From positions 34,073 to 98,072 of the forward strand of contig CAJTVN010000018.1 of the NCBI GenBank assembly GCA_910579685.1: DNA of 64,000 nt. The letters run 5' to 3'. Position 1 is the stretch's first letter. The number at the start of each line of letters is the position of its first letter. The notes below the pieces were generated by a model. The model was not told where the DNA came from. It saw only the letters and a list, made by a program, of their open reading frames with translations, and did no database searches. Below are positions 25,084-33,671 of this stretch, piece by piece. The position numbers and the translations under genes were made by a program. Origin of the DNA: an uncultured Lachnospiraceae bacterium. GTDB taxonomy: Bacteria > Bacillota > Clostridia > Lachnospirales > Lachnospiraceae.

Positions 25084-25112
25084 ATAATATCACGAAAACT
25101 TATATATTTCAA
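25084..25112 (-). promoter_or_regulatory. Promoter for the hypothetical-cstA transcript
   Basis: On the minus strand, TTGAAA (complement of 25107-25112) and TATTAT (complement of 25084-25089) with a 17-base spacer. It lies in an AT-rich 193-base spacer after rluD, about 95 bases upstream of the start at 24989. Confidence 0.55.
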
Positions 25113-25182
25113 CTTTTTTTTGTCAAAAATATGGATTGCTGCTATTGTTTGTGAATAATTATGCAGAACTTGGTATAAACAG

Positions 25183-26115
25183 TCATTTAAGAATATGTAA
25201 CAGCCGTTGGAAATATTCCGGAAGAGGTGCGTCTGTCTCAATATATTCGTCTGTGCGGGGCTGGCGAAAGCCAAGTGTTTTCGCATGCAGAGTCTGCCCT
25301 CTAAGAGGAACAGGCCCTTTGTAGACGCCGGGTTTTCCGTATACTTCATCTCCCAAAAGGGGATGCCCGATATGCGCCATATGGACTCTGATCTGGTGTG
25401 TCCTTCCCGTTTCCAGCTCGCACTCCACATAGGTATATTTACCGAACTGCTGCAGAACTCTGTAATGAGTGACCGCTTCCTTGCCGCCGGATTTGACAAC
25501 GGCCATTTTCTTTCGGTCGTTCGGATGTCTTCCGATCAGCGTATGAATACTGCCCTGCTCCTGCGCCAGAGACCCGCACACAATGGCCCGGTATTTGCGG
25601 ACAATGCGGTGTTCCTTGAGCTGTCCGGCTATGGAGGCATGGGCGATATCGTTTTTGCAGGCAATGACAGAGCCCGTGGTGTCCTTGTCGATTCGATGTA
25701 CAATCCCCGGCCTTAAAATTCCATTAATACCGCTCAGATTGCTTCCACAATGAAAAAGCAGCGCATTAACCAGTGTGTGACTGTAATGCCCTGCCGCCGG
25801 GTGGACAACCATCCCCTTGGGCTTATTAACCACGATAACATCGCTGTCCTCATATAGAACAGACAGCGGGATATTCTCCGGATCAATGTCCGGCGTAACC
25901 TTCGGAGGCAGAAGAAGCCTTATGGAATCCTCGGCTTTCAGCCTGCAGCTTGCCTTGACCGGCTTATTATTTACGATAACATTTCCTTCGCCAAGCAGTC
26001 TCTGGAGATAGGAGCGGGACAGTGAATCCATAAGCTGGCTCAGATACTTATCGATCCGCTCTCCTTCCGCCTCCTCGGACACAGTAAAACAGTATTCCCT
26101 TAATTCTTCGCACAT
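25183..26115 (-). CDS. RluD-type 23S rRNA pseudouridine synthase
   Basis: A 310-residue RluA family enzyme, the second in this window. The N-terminal S4 domain (GERIDKYLSQLMDSLSRSYL, NVIVNNKPVKASCRLKAED) precedes the catalytic domain with HRIDKDTTGSVIACKND, where the Asp of RIDKDTTG is catalytic. The usual Leu after TTG is Ser. RTHQIRVHMAHIGHPLLGDEVYG is also present. It is the last gene of the aroB-lspA-rluD group, 6 bases after lspA, a common Firmicute neighbourhood (lspA-rluD). Confidence 0.93.
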   Translation of the reverse strand: MCEELREYCFTVSEEAEGERIDKYLSQLMDSLSRSYLQRLLGEGNVIVNNKPVKASCRLKAEDSIRLLLPPKVTPDIDPENIPLSVLYEDSDVIVVNKPKGMVVHPAAGHYSHTLVNALLFHCGSNLSGINGILRPGIVHRIDKDTTGSVIACKNDIAHASIAGQLKEHRIVRKYRAIVCGSLAQEQGSIHTLIGRHPNDRKKMAVVKSGGKEAVTHYRVLQQFGKYTYVECELETGRTHQIRVHMAHIGHPLLGDEVYGKPGVYKGPVPLRGQTLHAKTLGFRQPRTDEYIETDAPLPEYFQRLLHILK

Positions 26116-26121
26116 AACTTT

Positions 26122-26655
26122 TTATTCTCCGGAATTCTTTTCGCAGTTCTTTTTGGCAAGGCCTAGAAAACCAAAGTCTTCTTCTTTATATCGAAATAAT
26201 ACCTGTATGGCAAGAAAAGCGGTTGCCAGTGTCACATAGATATCCGCCACATTGAAAACCGGAAAGTTAATCAATGAAAAATAGATGAAATCCACCACAT
26301 AATTAAGACGCAGGCGGTCGATCATATTTCCCACGGCTCCGGCGGCAATCACAATAAGCAGTAGATGCAGCGGAATATATCTTCTCTCATTCGGAGCTTT
26401 TAGCAGTACATAGGCAATCACTGCAAGAAACACGCAGGCGATTGCGACAAAAAACAGTTTCTGCTCCTGCAGAATGCCAAAGGCCGCACCTCTGTTTTCC
26501 AGATAGCTTAGTTCCAATACCCCGTCAATTAAGACAATGGAAGGCTGATTTTTCAGCCTTCCGGCTGCCAGGCTCTTGGTAATCTGATCTATGGCGATGA
26601 GAACGGCAAGAAGAAGCCCGTCAGCACACAACATTTTTTGTTTGAATTTATTCAT
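26122..26655 (-). CDS. lspA: Lipoprotein signal peptidase LspA
   Basis: A 177-residue aspartic membrane peptidase that cleaves the signal peptide of prolipoproteins at the lipobox Cys. Four transmembrane segments are apparent. Signature residues: DQITKSLA near the N-terminus, ENRGAAFGIL, GAVGNMIDRLRLNYVVDFIYF and FNVADIYVTLA, with catalytic Asp in VVDF and VADI. Start 26655 is chosen at MNKFKQK; upstream residues overlap aroB. A lipoprotein substrate is encoded at 31095. Confidence 0.95.
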   Translation of the reverse strand: MNKFKQKMLCADGLLLAVLIAIDQITKSLAAGRLKNQPSIVLIDGVLELSYLENRGAAFGILQEQKLFFVAIACVFLAVIAYVLLKAPNERRYIPLHLLLIVIAAGAVGNMIDRLRLNYVVDFIYFSLINFPVFNVADIYVTLATAFLAIQVLFRYKEEDFGFLGLAKKNCEKNSGE

Positions 26656-26671
26656 ACAATCACCCGGCCGC

Positions 26672-27775
26672 CTATTCTGCGTCTTCCACATAGAGAATTT
26701 CCCGCAGGGCGCCCAGGATATCCTCATCTGTCACATTCAAATCGATCAGCGCTTTGCCGACCTTCTTTAGAAGAATAAATTTAATAGTTCCGCCCGCCAT
26801 TTTTTTGTCGGACTTGGTGAGTGCCAGAATCTCATCCGGATCCATATCTTCCAGTGAAATCGGCAGATTAAAGGGAACGAACATGTCGCGGATTTCATAG
26901 TACTCTTCCATGGAGAGCCATTCATGCTTCCAGGAAATAAAGGCTGCGGCCACACAGCCAAGGGCAACGCATTCTCCGTGTGTCATGGCGAAATTGCGGG
27001 ACTTTTCGATGGCGTGCCCTATGGTATGGCCGAAGTTGAGCAGCGCCCTTTCACCTTTTTCCGTGGGATCCTTCTCCACTACCAGCTTTTTGATATTGCA
27101 GCTTCGCATTACCATCTCAAGCAACGTCTCCACCTGGCGGTCGCAAATCTCATACATGTTTTCCAAAAGCCATTCATAAAAACGGCCGTCCTTGATAAGG
27201 CCGTGCTTCATGACCTCCGCAAAACCGCTGAAAAACTGCCGGTCATCCAGGGTTTTGAGGGTGGAGATATTCATATAAACCAGCTTTGGCATATAAAACG
27301 CCCCTACCATGTTCTTGTATCCGTCAAAATCCACTCCCGTTTTGCCTCCAATACTGGAATCCGCCTGGGCGAGCAGGGTCGTCGGAATCTGAACAAAATC
27401 AATCCCCCTGAGATAGGTGGCTGCGACATAGCCCGTGACATCTCCTACAACGCCGCCGCCGAGTGCGATCAGAAGATCCCTTCTGTCGAATTTCTCATCA
27501 ATCAAAAACCTGTATATGTCCCTCACCGTGTCAAGGGTTTTGTTCTCCTCTCCTGACGGAAAGGAGTAGAGTACGCTTTTTACGCACTTTCCTTCCAGAA
27601 GCCTTACGATTTCCCCGCCATAAAGTCCGGACACATGGGTGTCCGTAAGGACACAGATCCTGCGCCGTTCAATTTCCAGCGTTGCGAGCTCATCTGTCAA
27701 ATCCTCAAAAGAAGCGGAAAACACAATATCATAGCATGGTTTCTTTTCGTAATTGATGGTAAGTCTCTCTGACAT
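26672..27775 (-). CDS. aroB: 3-dehydroquinate synthase AroB
   Basis: A 367-residue NAD+- and Zn-dependent enzyme, second step of the shikimate pathway. Motifs: ALGGGVVGDVTGYVAATYLR, QIPTTLLAQADSSIGGKTGV, GFAEVMKHGLI and the metal-binding LLNFGHTIGHAIE and MTHGECVALG segments. Length is usual. Other aro genes are not nearby. It is followed by lspA after 16 bases. Confidence 0.97.
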   Translation of the reverse strand: MSERLTINYEKKPCYDIVFSASFEDLTDELATLEIERRRICVLTDTHVSGLYGGEIVRLLEGKCVKSVLYSFPSGEENKTLDTVRDIYRFLIDEKFDRRDLLIALGGGVVGDVTGYVAATYLRGIDFVQIPTTLLAQADSSIGGKTGVDFDGYKNMVGAFYMPKLVYMNISTLKTLDDRQFFSGFAEVMKHGLIKDGRFYEWLLENMYEICDRQVETLLEMVMRSCNIKKLVVEKDPTEKGERALLNFGHTIGHAIEKSRNFAMTHGECVALGCVAAAFISWKHEWLSMEEYYEIRDMFVPFNLPISLEDMDPDEILALTKSDKKMAGGTIKFILLKKVGKALIDLNVTDEDILGALREILYVEDAE

Positions 27776-27825
27776 AAATCCTTATCCTTTCTGCGTTACT
27801 TTCTTTTTCAGAATAATCCTCTCTC

Positions 27826-27853
27826 TGAAAAACATCCTGCCAGGGCAGGATGT
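27826..27853 (-). terminator. Terminator after sepF
   Basis: ACATCCTGCC (27832-27841) and GGCAGGATGT (27844-27853) form a strong stem; on the minus strand TTTTT follows. It separates the sepF operon from aroB. Confidence 0.88.
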
Positions 27854-27856
27854 CTG

Positions 27857-28363
27857 TTAAAATCCGTTATTGATCGGCACATCAAAAGAACCTGATAAAA
27901 TTTCCTGGAAATCTCCGGAAATATCCACGATAGCCGGTGTAATAATGAATATGTAATGCGAAATTTTCTGCAGATTGCCGCTGATTGCAAAACAGGAACC
28001 CGATGTAAAATCGATAATACGCTGCGCAATATCCACATCCAGACCTTCCAGGTTCAGAACCACCGTCCTGTTAGCAAGGAGCGTTTCCGTTATTTCTCTC
28101 GCATCCTCAATGGATGTGGGTTTTATTACACATACCTCCATGCCGTTGCCGGACTTCTTGATCTGGCGCATCGGCGTTATTTTGGGTGTCGTCTTTTTGG
28201 GAGTATTTCTCTCGTCATCCGGTTCCGGAGCCGCCTCCTTGATCTGAGGAAGTTTCTTTGGTTTCTCTTCTACGTATTCATTGTCGTAATAGTCGTCTTC
28301 ATAGAAATCATCTTCTTCTCCATTCAGCTTCATGTAATTGAGAAATTTATCCATAACTCCCAT
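27857..28363 (-). CDS. sepF: Cell division protein SepF
   Basis: A 168-residue protein that bundles FtsZ filaments and tethers them to the membrane. It has an N-terminal amphipathic segment (MGVMDKFLNYMKL), an acidic Asp/Glu/Tyr-rich linker with Pro/Lys (about 17-70), and the conserved SepF domain (EVCVIKPTSIEDAREI, VVLNLEGLDVDIAQRIIDF, SGSCFAISGNLQKIS). Start 28363 gives AAGGAG an 8-base spacing; a GTG 9 bases upstream is directly against the site. It follows yggS by 16 bases, a classic division-cluster order. Confidence 0.95.
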   Translation of the reverse strand: MGVMDKFLNYMKLNGEEDDFYEDDYYDNEYVEEKPKKLPQIKEAAPEPDDERNTPKKTTPKITPMRQIKKSGNGMEVCVIKPTSIEDAREITETLLANRTVVLNLEGLDVDIAQRIIDFTSGSCFAISGNLQKISHYIFIITPAIVDISGDFQEILSGSFDVPINNGF

Positions 28364-28379
28364 TTTAAGCACTCCTTGT

Positions 28380-29072
28380 TTAACTTACATATTTTCGTTC
28401 ACCGAATATGCCGGTGCCTACACGGACAAGAGCAGCACCCTCTTCGATCGCTACAGTATAATCCCCCGTCATGCCCATCGACAATACACTCATATTAACA
28501 TTATCAATGTTTTTGCTATTTATGTCAACAGATAATTCTCTGAGCTTTGCAAAATACTGACGATTTTCTTCTGGATTATCAACATATGGTGCAATTGTCA
28601 TTAATCCTTTGATTAATATTCCGGGAAGCGATGCGATCTGGCGCACCAAATTCTCGGTTTCCTCCACACAGACGCCGAATTTACTCTCCTCTTTGGCCAC
28701 ATTCACTTCGATCAGCACGGCCACGGTAAGCTTCTTCTTTAACGCCTCTTTGCTGATCTCCTGCGCCAGCCGCAAGGAATCCACGCTGTGAATCAGATCC
28801 ACTTTGCCGATTATGTATTTTACCTTATTTCTTTGAAGATGTCCAATCATATGCCAGCGGATATCCTTTGGCAATTCCTCGTATTTGTCCAAAAGCTCCT
28901 GTACTTTATTTTCGCCGAAATCACGGCAGCCAAGCGCATAAGCTTCCCGCAACATGCTCACGGGCTTTGTTTTGCTGACGGCGATTAAAGTTACGTCTGC
29001 GGAATTTCTTCCGGCCTTATGGCAGGATGCGCTGATCGCCTCCTGCACGGTTCGAAAATTTTCAGATACCAT
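28380..29072 (-). CDS. yggS: YggS family pyridoxal phosphate homeostasis protein
   Basis: A 230-residue PLP-binding protein of the YggS/PROSC family, not an amino-acid enzyme but a regulator of PLP and amino-acid balance. The PLP Lys lies in LIAVSKTKPVSM; other motifs are FGENKVQEL, WHMIGHLQRNKVKYI, GLMTIAPY and LSMGMTGDY. It lies between the HlyD-like gene and sepF. Confidence 0.95.
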   Translation of the reverse strand: MVSENFRTVQEAISASCHKAGRNSADVTLIAVSKTKPVSMLREAYALGCRDFGENKVQELLDKYEELPKDIRWHMIGHLQRNKVKYIIGKVDLIHSVDSLRLAQEISKEALKKKLTVAVLIEVNVAKEESKFGVCVEETENLVRQIASLPGILIKGLMTIAPYVDNPEENRQYFAKLRELSVDINSKNIDNVNMSVLSMGMTGDYTVAIEEGAALVRVGTGIFGERKYVS

Positions 29073-29084
29073 GATACAGCCTTT

Positions 29085-30482
29085 CTATTCGTTGAGAATC
29101 TCATTATCCTCCACGGAGGAAGCGTCAAGCGCTATGTAATCATATACGGCAAGCCCGTACTGCGTATTTGGCTTGATGATCGAGTATTCGTCATTGTTAT
29201 AAAGAACATCAATCTGTTTGAAATCCGCATATCCTTTGTTTACGTTATAAACTCCGGTCAGAGACCCCCGTTTGCTAACGACCTCCTTTTGTGTGGATTC
29301 CGGCTTGATAATGTAATCCCCGATGCGCAGCTGGGAGTCGTCCAGGTAGCATTCCGTCTGTGTCTCATTATAAATTGTAGTTTCAATAAACTCAGAGCTT
29401 GCGGCGCCGTCCTCCGTATAGATTTCGCGAAGAACCCCTGGATTACCGGACTTACCGCCATTTGTCACATATTCCTTGGGAATGATGAAAAATTCTTTTT
29501 CCACAATGGCTGAATTCGGAACTTTCAGGCCCTTTTCATCCTCCGTGATTAACTCGATATCGATGAAGCGTTCCGTGCAGAATGTAACCATGGAATTGTT
29601 AAAGGTAAGCGCCACAAAGATATCGCCGTCCGGATTGGTATAGCGGCTGACCTGTCCCCAGGAGGTATCCTGGTTGCGCAAAAACCGCACCTTCACATAT
29701 TCGAGTTTCTCAAGCTCCTCTGCCTTCTCCTCGTCCACCTGGATCACGATGGACCAGTCCTCGTCCTTGGAGAGCTTATAGACCGGTTCCCCCGCCGCAA
29801 TCAGCTCGTTACTGATGAGCTGTTTCTTTTCGTAGGCTTTTGTGTCGAACATCTCTTTTGTGATCTGTTCCAAAGTAAGCTCTTCATAACCGTCCACCGA
29901 ATAGATGACGATTCCGGTATCCGGAGCCCGGCAGAAGGAGACGAGCTCGGAAAGCCCCGCACTGTTTATCTTATCCGCATTTTCGAGAATATTGGCATTG
30001 GCGAGCTTTAACACCGTTCCCTTTACATTGTACTTAAAATCATAGACGGAAGAAAAATTCTCGGCGTCAAATCCGGAAACAAAACCGAGAATTTCCGACT
30101 TGAGCTCGCTCAGATCTTCTTCTGAAAGCGTATTTTCACCGGCGTTCTCCGCATTTAAATATTCAGAAAGCCGTCCGGATTCATCCAGCGTATAGACCAG
30201 ATTATTTACGGCAACACGCTCTCCTTCCCTTGCGTAATAATTGATGTAGCCTGCCTGCCCCGCATTCACTACTTCCTCATTGCGCAGGGCGATCCCCTGA
30301 TAAATATTGTTGGAGGAAAGAGAACCCGCCTTTACTTCATAAGGCACAATGTGCTTTTGCGTAAAATAACTGAAAATACAGATGATTATGTACACAAAAA
30401 TAGCCGCAAAGATAACCATACCAATATTGATATTCAGCGGCTTACGGTATTTTACTATTTTGTTACTGCCATTATCGCTCAA
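29085..30482 (-). CDS. HlyD-like membrane-anchored protein of the sepF operon
   Basis: A 465-residue protein with a short basic N-terminus, a single membrane anchor (about residues 18-38) and a large exterior domain. The exterior part starts with a barrel-sandwich/lipoyl-like fold (YQGIALRNEEVVNAGQAG, INYYAREGERVAVNNLVYTLD), then an acidic helical stretch, then a second beta-rich half (KVPNSAIVEKEFFIIP). This resembles membrane-fusion (HlyD) proteins, but there is no ABC or RND partner nearby. The TTG start at 30482 is preceded by TAAGGAGAG. It leads the yggS-sepF operon, so a role in envelope or division is possible. Confidence 0.75.
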   Translation of the reverse strand: MSDNGSNKIVKYRKPLNINIGMVIFAAIFVYIIICIFSYFTQKHIVPYEVKAGSLSSNNIYQGIALRNEEVVNAGQAGYINYYAREGERVAVNNLVYTLDESGRLSEYLNAENAGENTLSEEDLSELKSEILGFVSGFDAENFSSVYDFKYNVKGTVLKLANANILENADKINSAGLSELVSFCRAPDTGIVIYSVDGYEELTLEQITKEMFDTKAYEKKQLISNELIAAGEPVYKLSKDEDWSIVIQVDEEKAEELEKLEYVKVRFLRNQDTSWGQVSRYTNPDGDIFVALTFNNSMVTFCTERFIDIELITEDEKGLKVPNSAIVEKEFFIIPKEYVTNGGKSGNPGVLREIYTEDGAASSEFIETTIYNETQTECYLDDSQLRIGDYIIKPESTQKEVVSKRGSLTGVYNVNKGYADFKQIDVLYNNDEYSIIKPNTQYGLAVYDYIALDASSVEDNEILNE

Positions 30483-30525
30483 ATACTCTCTCCTTACCCC
30501 GGAATTCCAAATGCGTGCCTGCACA

Positions 30526-30557
30526 TACAAAAACCCCAGAAGCCTCTCCGGGGTTTT
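30526..30557 (-). terminator. Terminator after the P-loop protein gene
   Basis: AAAACCCC (30530-30537) and GGGGTTTT (30550-30557) form a stem that is extended by mixed pairs; the minus strand continues TTTTTG. Likely bidirectional. Confidence 0.85.
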
Positions 30558-30579
30558 ATGTATGGTAATAAGCTGCCTC

Positions 30580-30999
30580 TTATAAGGAAACGATTACTTT
30601 CTCTTTTAATGATTCCGGCAATTCCCCTTCATCATACGATACGCTTACGATGAAATCCACACCAAACGTATCGCTGATCACCTCCAGCTTTTTAATGATA
30701 GGTTCAATATCGTCATTCTCCAAACAGGCAATTTTTAAAAAGCTGTCAAAATACATCTGCTGCAAATCATGATCCTGCGAAATGATTCCGCATATAAAAC
30801 CGATAAACTCATCAGAATCTGATATGAGATAGGAAGGTACATCGATCAGCCTGATCTTATTGTTCAGCTCAAACATATGCTTCCTGCTCTTGTCCAGGTA
30901 AACGATATTTCCTGATACGTTCTGTATTTCGGTATTTACTTTATCCAATAAATGCTTTGTCTTGCCTTTTCCTTTTCTTCCTACAATTAATTGAACCAT
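30580..30999 (-). CDS. Small P-loop ATPase-like protein
   Basis: A 139-residue protein starting MVQLIVGRKGKGKTKHLLD, with a Walker A motif GRKGKGKT at residues 7-14. No clear Walker B Asp/Glu after four hydrophobic residues is seen, except possibly in the strand DFIVSVSYD near the C-terminus. The rest contains NIVYLDKSRKHMFELNNKIRLID and an acidic middle. Similar proteins are common in Lachnospiraceae without known function. Start 30999 follows CAGGAGGGA. It is a single gene with its own terminator. Confidence 0.75.
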   Translation of the reverse strand: MVQLIVGRKGKGKTKHLLDKVNTEIQNVSGNIVYLDKSRKHMFELNNKIRLIDVPSYLISDSDEFIGFICGIISQDHDLQQMYFDSFLKIACLENDDIEPIIKKLEVISDTFGVDFIVSVSYDEGELPESLKEKVIVSL

Positions 31000-31094
31000 T
31001 GGTATCCCTCCTGAAGTATATTCGCCCTGTGAGAAGTAAAATCCTTCCTGTAGCATGTTTTTATTATAAGATATTACGTATTAAAAAACAACTG

Positions 31095-32087
31095 TTAATT
31101 GCTTATTTCGCTTAATAATTGTGTCATCTGTTCATAGAGAACGTCTCTCGTCTCGGCGCGGAGTATAACGGAAATATACGGATTCCCGCCCGTGTCCCTT
31201 ACAAGAAGCGCCAGGCAGTTTCTCGCCGCACTGGTGGTTCCTGTTTTTCCGCCAACAACCGTCACACCGGACGGTGACTCCGCACCTGAAAGATAGGCGT
31301 TGCTGTTCTTCACGTTAAGCTCTTTCGCATTGCCGCTTCGGTCATTGTAGACCGTAGTGTATTCCGCCATACCAATAATTTCGTTAAACATATCGTATTT
31401 GATCGCTTCGTTCATGATCAGGTAGATATCGTAAGCCGTGGTGTAATGCTCCTCATGGGAGAGCCCGTGAGGGTTGACGAAATGCGTGTTGGTGGCTCCA
31501 AGGGAGAGTGCTTCCTCATTCATCATTTCCACAAAGGCTTCCACGGAGCCCGCAATTCCCTCCGCAATCATCACGGCGGCATCATTCGCAGAAGGAATGA
31601 GCAATGCATGAAGCGCCTGCGCCAGTGTCATCTGGTCACCTTCCTTAAGGCCGCAGGTCGTTGCGCCTGATTCCAGATTCGTGACATTGGCGGACGCTGT
31701 GAGAACGGTCTCCGCAGAGCCGTGTTTAAGCGCCACAAGGGCTGTCATAATTTTGGTAAGACTGGCGGGATACAGCCTTTCGTGCAGATTGTTGGCATAC
31801 AGAACCCGTTTTCTGTTCAAATCAAATAAAACGGCACCCGATCCTTCCGACAGCTCCACATCTCCGGCGTTTACATCCGAGGATGCGACGCACAGATCTG
31901 TGGCAAAAGGCTGCGCCGTTCTTGCCTCCTCCTGTATATCCACAATCCGGAATGCGCTCACCTGTGGATTCACCACATAGGGCATGTCATATTGAGGCTT
32001 TCCGCAGCCGCCCGCCATGAGCATTCCTGTCAATAGAGTAAAAATAATTCCTTTTTTGGCAAAACCTGTCCTACTTGTAATTCTCAC
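31095..32087 (-). CDS. D-alanyl-D-alanine carboxypeptidase, lipoprotein (PBP5/DacF-like)
   Basis: A 330-residue serine carboxypeptidase trimming stem pentapeptides in peptidoglycan. The N-terminus carries a lipobox, GMLMAGGC, so it is predicted to be lipid-anchored, unlike the usual C-terminal anchor of DacA/DacF. Catalytic motifs are complete: SLTK (S-x-x-K), SAND (S-x-N) and GGKTGTT (K-T-G). The C-terminal beta domain is absent, so it is shorter than DacA. The GTG start at 32087 has TTGGAG upstream and overlaps mgsA by 17 bases. Confidence 0.92.
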   Translation of the reverse strand: MRITSRTGFAKKGIIFTLLTGMLMAGGCGKPQYDMPYVVNPQVSAFRIVDIQEEARTAQPFATDLCVASSDVNAGDVELSEGSGAVLFDLNRKRVLYANNLHERLYPASLTKIMTALVALKHGSAETVLTASANVTNLESGATTCGLKEGDQMTLAQALHALLIPSANDAAVMIAEGIAGSVEAFVEMMNEEALSLGATNTHFVNPHGLSHEEHYTTAYDIYLIMNEAIKYDMFNEIIGMAEYTTVYNDRSGNAKELNVKNSNAYLSGAESPSGVTVVGGKTGTTSAARNCLALLVRDTGGNPYISVILRAETRDVLYEQMTQLLSEISN

Positions 32088-32466
32088 GCCACTCCAAATC
32101 TCCTCTGTCTAAGGATTTGATCAGCAATTCAGCCGTTGCAAGATTCGTCGCAAGCGGAATGTTGTAGACGTCGCAGAACTTGACTACGTTATTCACATCC
32201 GGCTCATGGCGCTTCTGCGTAAGGGGATCTCTCAGGAAAATCACGAGATCCAGCTGATTGTGTTCAATCTGGGCGCATAACTGCTGTTCTCCCCCAAGAT
32301 GTCCGGCAAGATACTTATGGATGCTTAAATTCGTCACTTCCTCCACCAGCCTTCCGGTCGTACCTGTCGCATATAGTTCATTCTTGCTTAATATCCCACG
32401 ATATGCGATACAAAAGTTCTGCATAAGTTTTTTCTTTGCATCATGTGCAATTAATGCGATATTCAT
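32071..32466 (-). CDS. mgsA: Methylglyoxal synthase MgsA
   Basis: A 131-residue enzyme converting dihydroxyacetone phosphate to methylglyoxal plus phosphate. Motifs: MNIALIAHDAKKKLM (catalytic-site His), YATGTTGRLVEE phosphate-binding loop, HLGGEQQL and VIFLRDPLTQKRHEPDVNNV with catalytic Asp. Start 32466 follows GGAAGGGG; an upstream Met has no such site. The position between rodA and the carboxypeptidase matches clostridial mre-min clusters. Confidence 0.95.
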   Translation of the reverse strand: MNIALIAHDAKKKLMQNFCIAYRGILSKNELYATGTTGRLVEEVTNLSIHKYLAGHLGGEQQLCAQIEHNQLDLVIFLRDPLTQKRHEPDVNNVVKFCDVYNIPLATNLATAELLIKSLDRGDLEWRENYK

Positions 32467-32536
32467 ATCGTATAACCCCTTCCTGTTCTGTAACCCCGAT
32501 TCTGTCACATTATTTTCTGCCTAAACATAGTATACA

Positions 32537-33652
32537 CTATTTTTGTTTGCATTGTAACCCCACATTTAAAACAAATCCAATTCCAATAAAAGAACTTACA
32601 AGAGAAGTCAGCCCATAGCTCAAAAACGGCAGGGGAAGTCCTGTGTTCGGAAGCAGGTAGGTGACCACGCCGATGTTGATAAAGCCCTGAAATCCCAGCT
32701 GGGCGCCGACACCGGCGGCGATAATCGTCCCAGCGATATCCTTGGCCCTTCTTGCGGTCAGAAAGCATTCCGCACTGATAAAAAATAAAAGAAACACCAC
32801 TGTGCATGCGCCATAAAATCCAAATTCCTCTCCGATTACCGCAAAAATGAAATCCGTCTGCTGCTCGGCAATGAAATTTGCATTTTTGACAGAGCTGATT
32901 TGATTGTTCCGATACCCTTTTCCGGTCAGCTGGCCGGAACCGATGGCCATGATGGAATATTCCTGCTGGTACCCTAATGTAGTTGCATACTCTTCCTTGT
33001 TGAAAAAAGCAATGATACGGTTTCCCTGGTAGGATACTTTATCCTGGAATATTTTCTGGTTCGGCTGAAGGATCAGGGTAATCATTATGATTGCCGCCGG
33101 AATGAAGACGGCCAGCGCCCCCAGAATGATCTTCCAGCTGATTCCGCCCACAAATAAGATGGTGCAGAAAATCAGGCAGATGATAATTGTTGTTGACAAA
33201 TCCGGCTGATAGGCGACCAGTGCGGCGGGGATTGCGAATAAAAACAGACACAGCGCAATATACGGAAAGGTATTCAGCTTTTCCTGATGCTTTAAGATCA
33301 GCTGGGCGAAAAAAAGGATCAGGAATATTTTGGCAATCTCCGAGGGCTGAAAACGGATCCCTCCCAGCTCAAGCCATCTCTGGGCAACGCCCCTGTTATC
33401 TCCCATAACGATAACAAGGGTCAAAAGAACCAGATTAAAGAGGTAGATCACCCAGTAAAACTTTAATATGACAGAATAATCAAATAAAGATATCACGATC
33501 ATCAGAAAAACGCCGAAGGCAAAACCTGCAATCTGCCGGGACTGCAGGGATTCCTCCGCACTGCCGACGGCGATAATTCCGATAACGGCTAAAGCAATCA
33601 CCATAAAAGCAAGTTTAAAGTTGTAGTTCCGTATTCTGTACTGCTTTAACAT
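32537..33652 (-). CDS. rodA: Rod shape-determining protein RodA (SEDS glycosyltransferase)
   Basis: A 371-residue SEDS-family membrane protein with about ten spans, the peptidoglycan polymerase of the elongasome that partners with PBP2. Motifs near the C-terminus, NTGLPLPFLSYGLTSLVSSF, and in the middle, AYQPDLSTTIII, are typical of RodA/FtsW. The cluster with mreBCD, PBP2 and min points to RodA rather than FtsW or SpoVE. Confidence 0.94.
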   Translation of the reverse strand: MLKQYRIRNYNFKLAFMVIALAVIGIIAVGSAEESLQSRQIAGFAFGVFLMIVISLFDYSVILKFYWVIYLFNLVLLTLVIVMGDNRGVAQRWLELGGIRFQPSEIAKIFLILFFAQLILKHQEKLNTFPYIALCLFLFAIPAALVAYQPDLSTTIIICLIFCTILFVGGISWKIILGALAVFIPAAIIMITLILQPNQKIFQDKVSYQGNRIIAFFNKEEYATTLGYQQEYSIMAIGSGQLTGKGYRNNQISSVKNANFIAEQQTDFIFAVIGEEFGFYGACTVVFLLFFISAECFLTARRAKDIAGTIIAAGVGAQLGFQGFINIGVVTYLLPNTGLPLPFLSYGLTSLVSSFIGIGFVLNVGLQCKQK

Positions 33653-33671
33653 AATTTACCTTTCCAGACAA

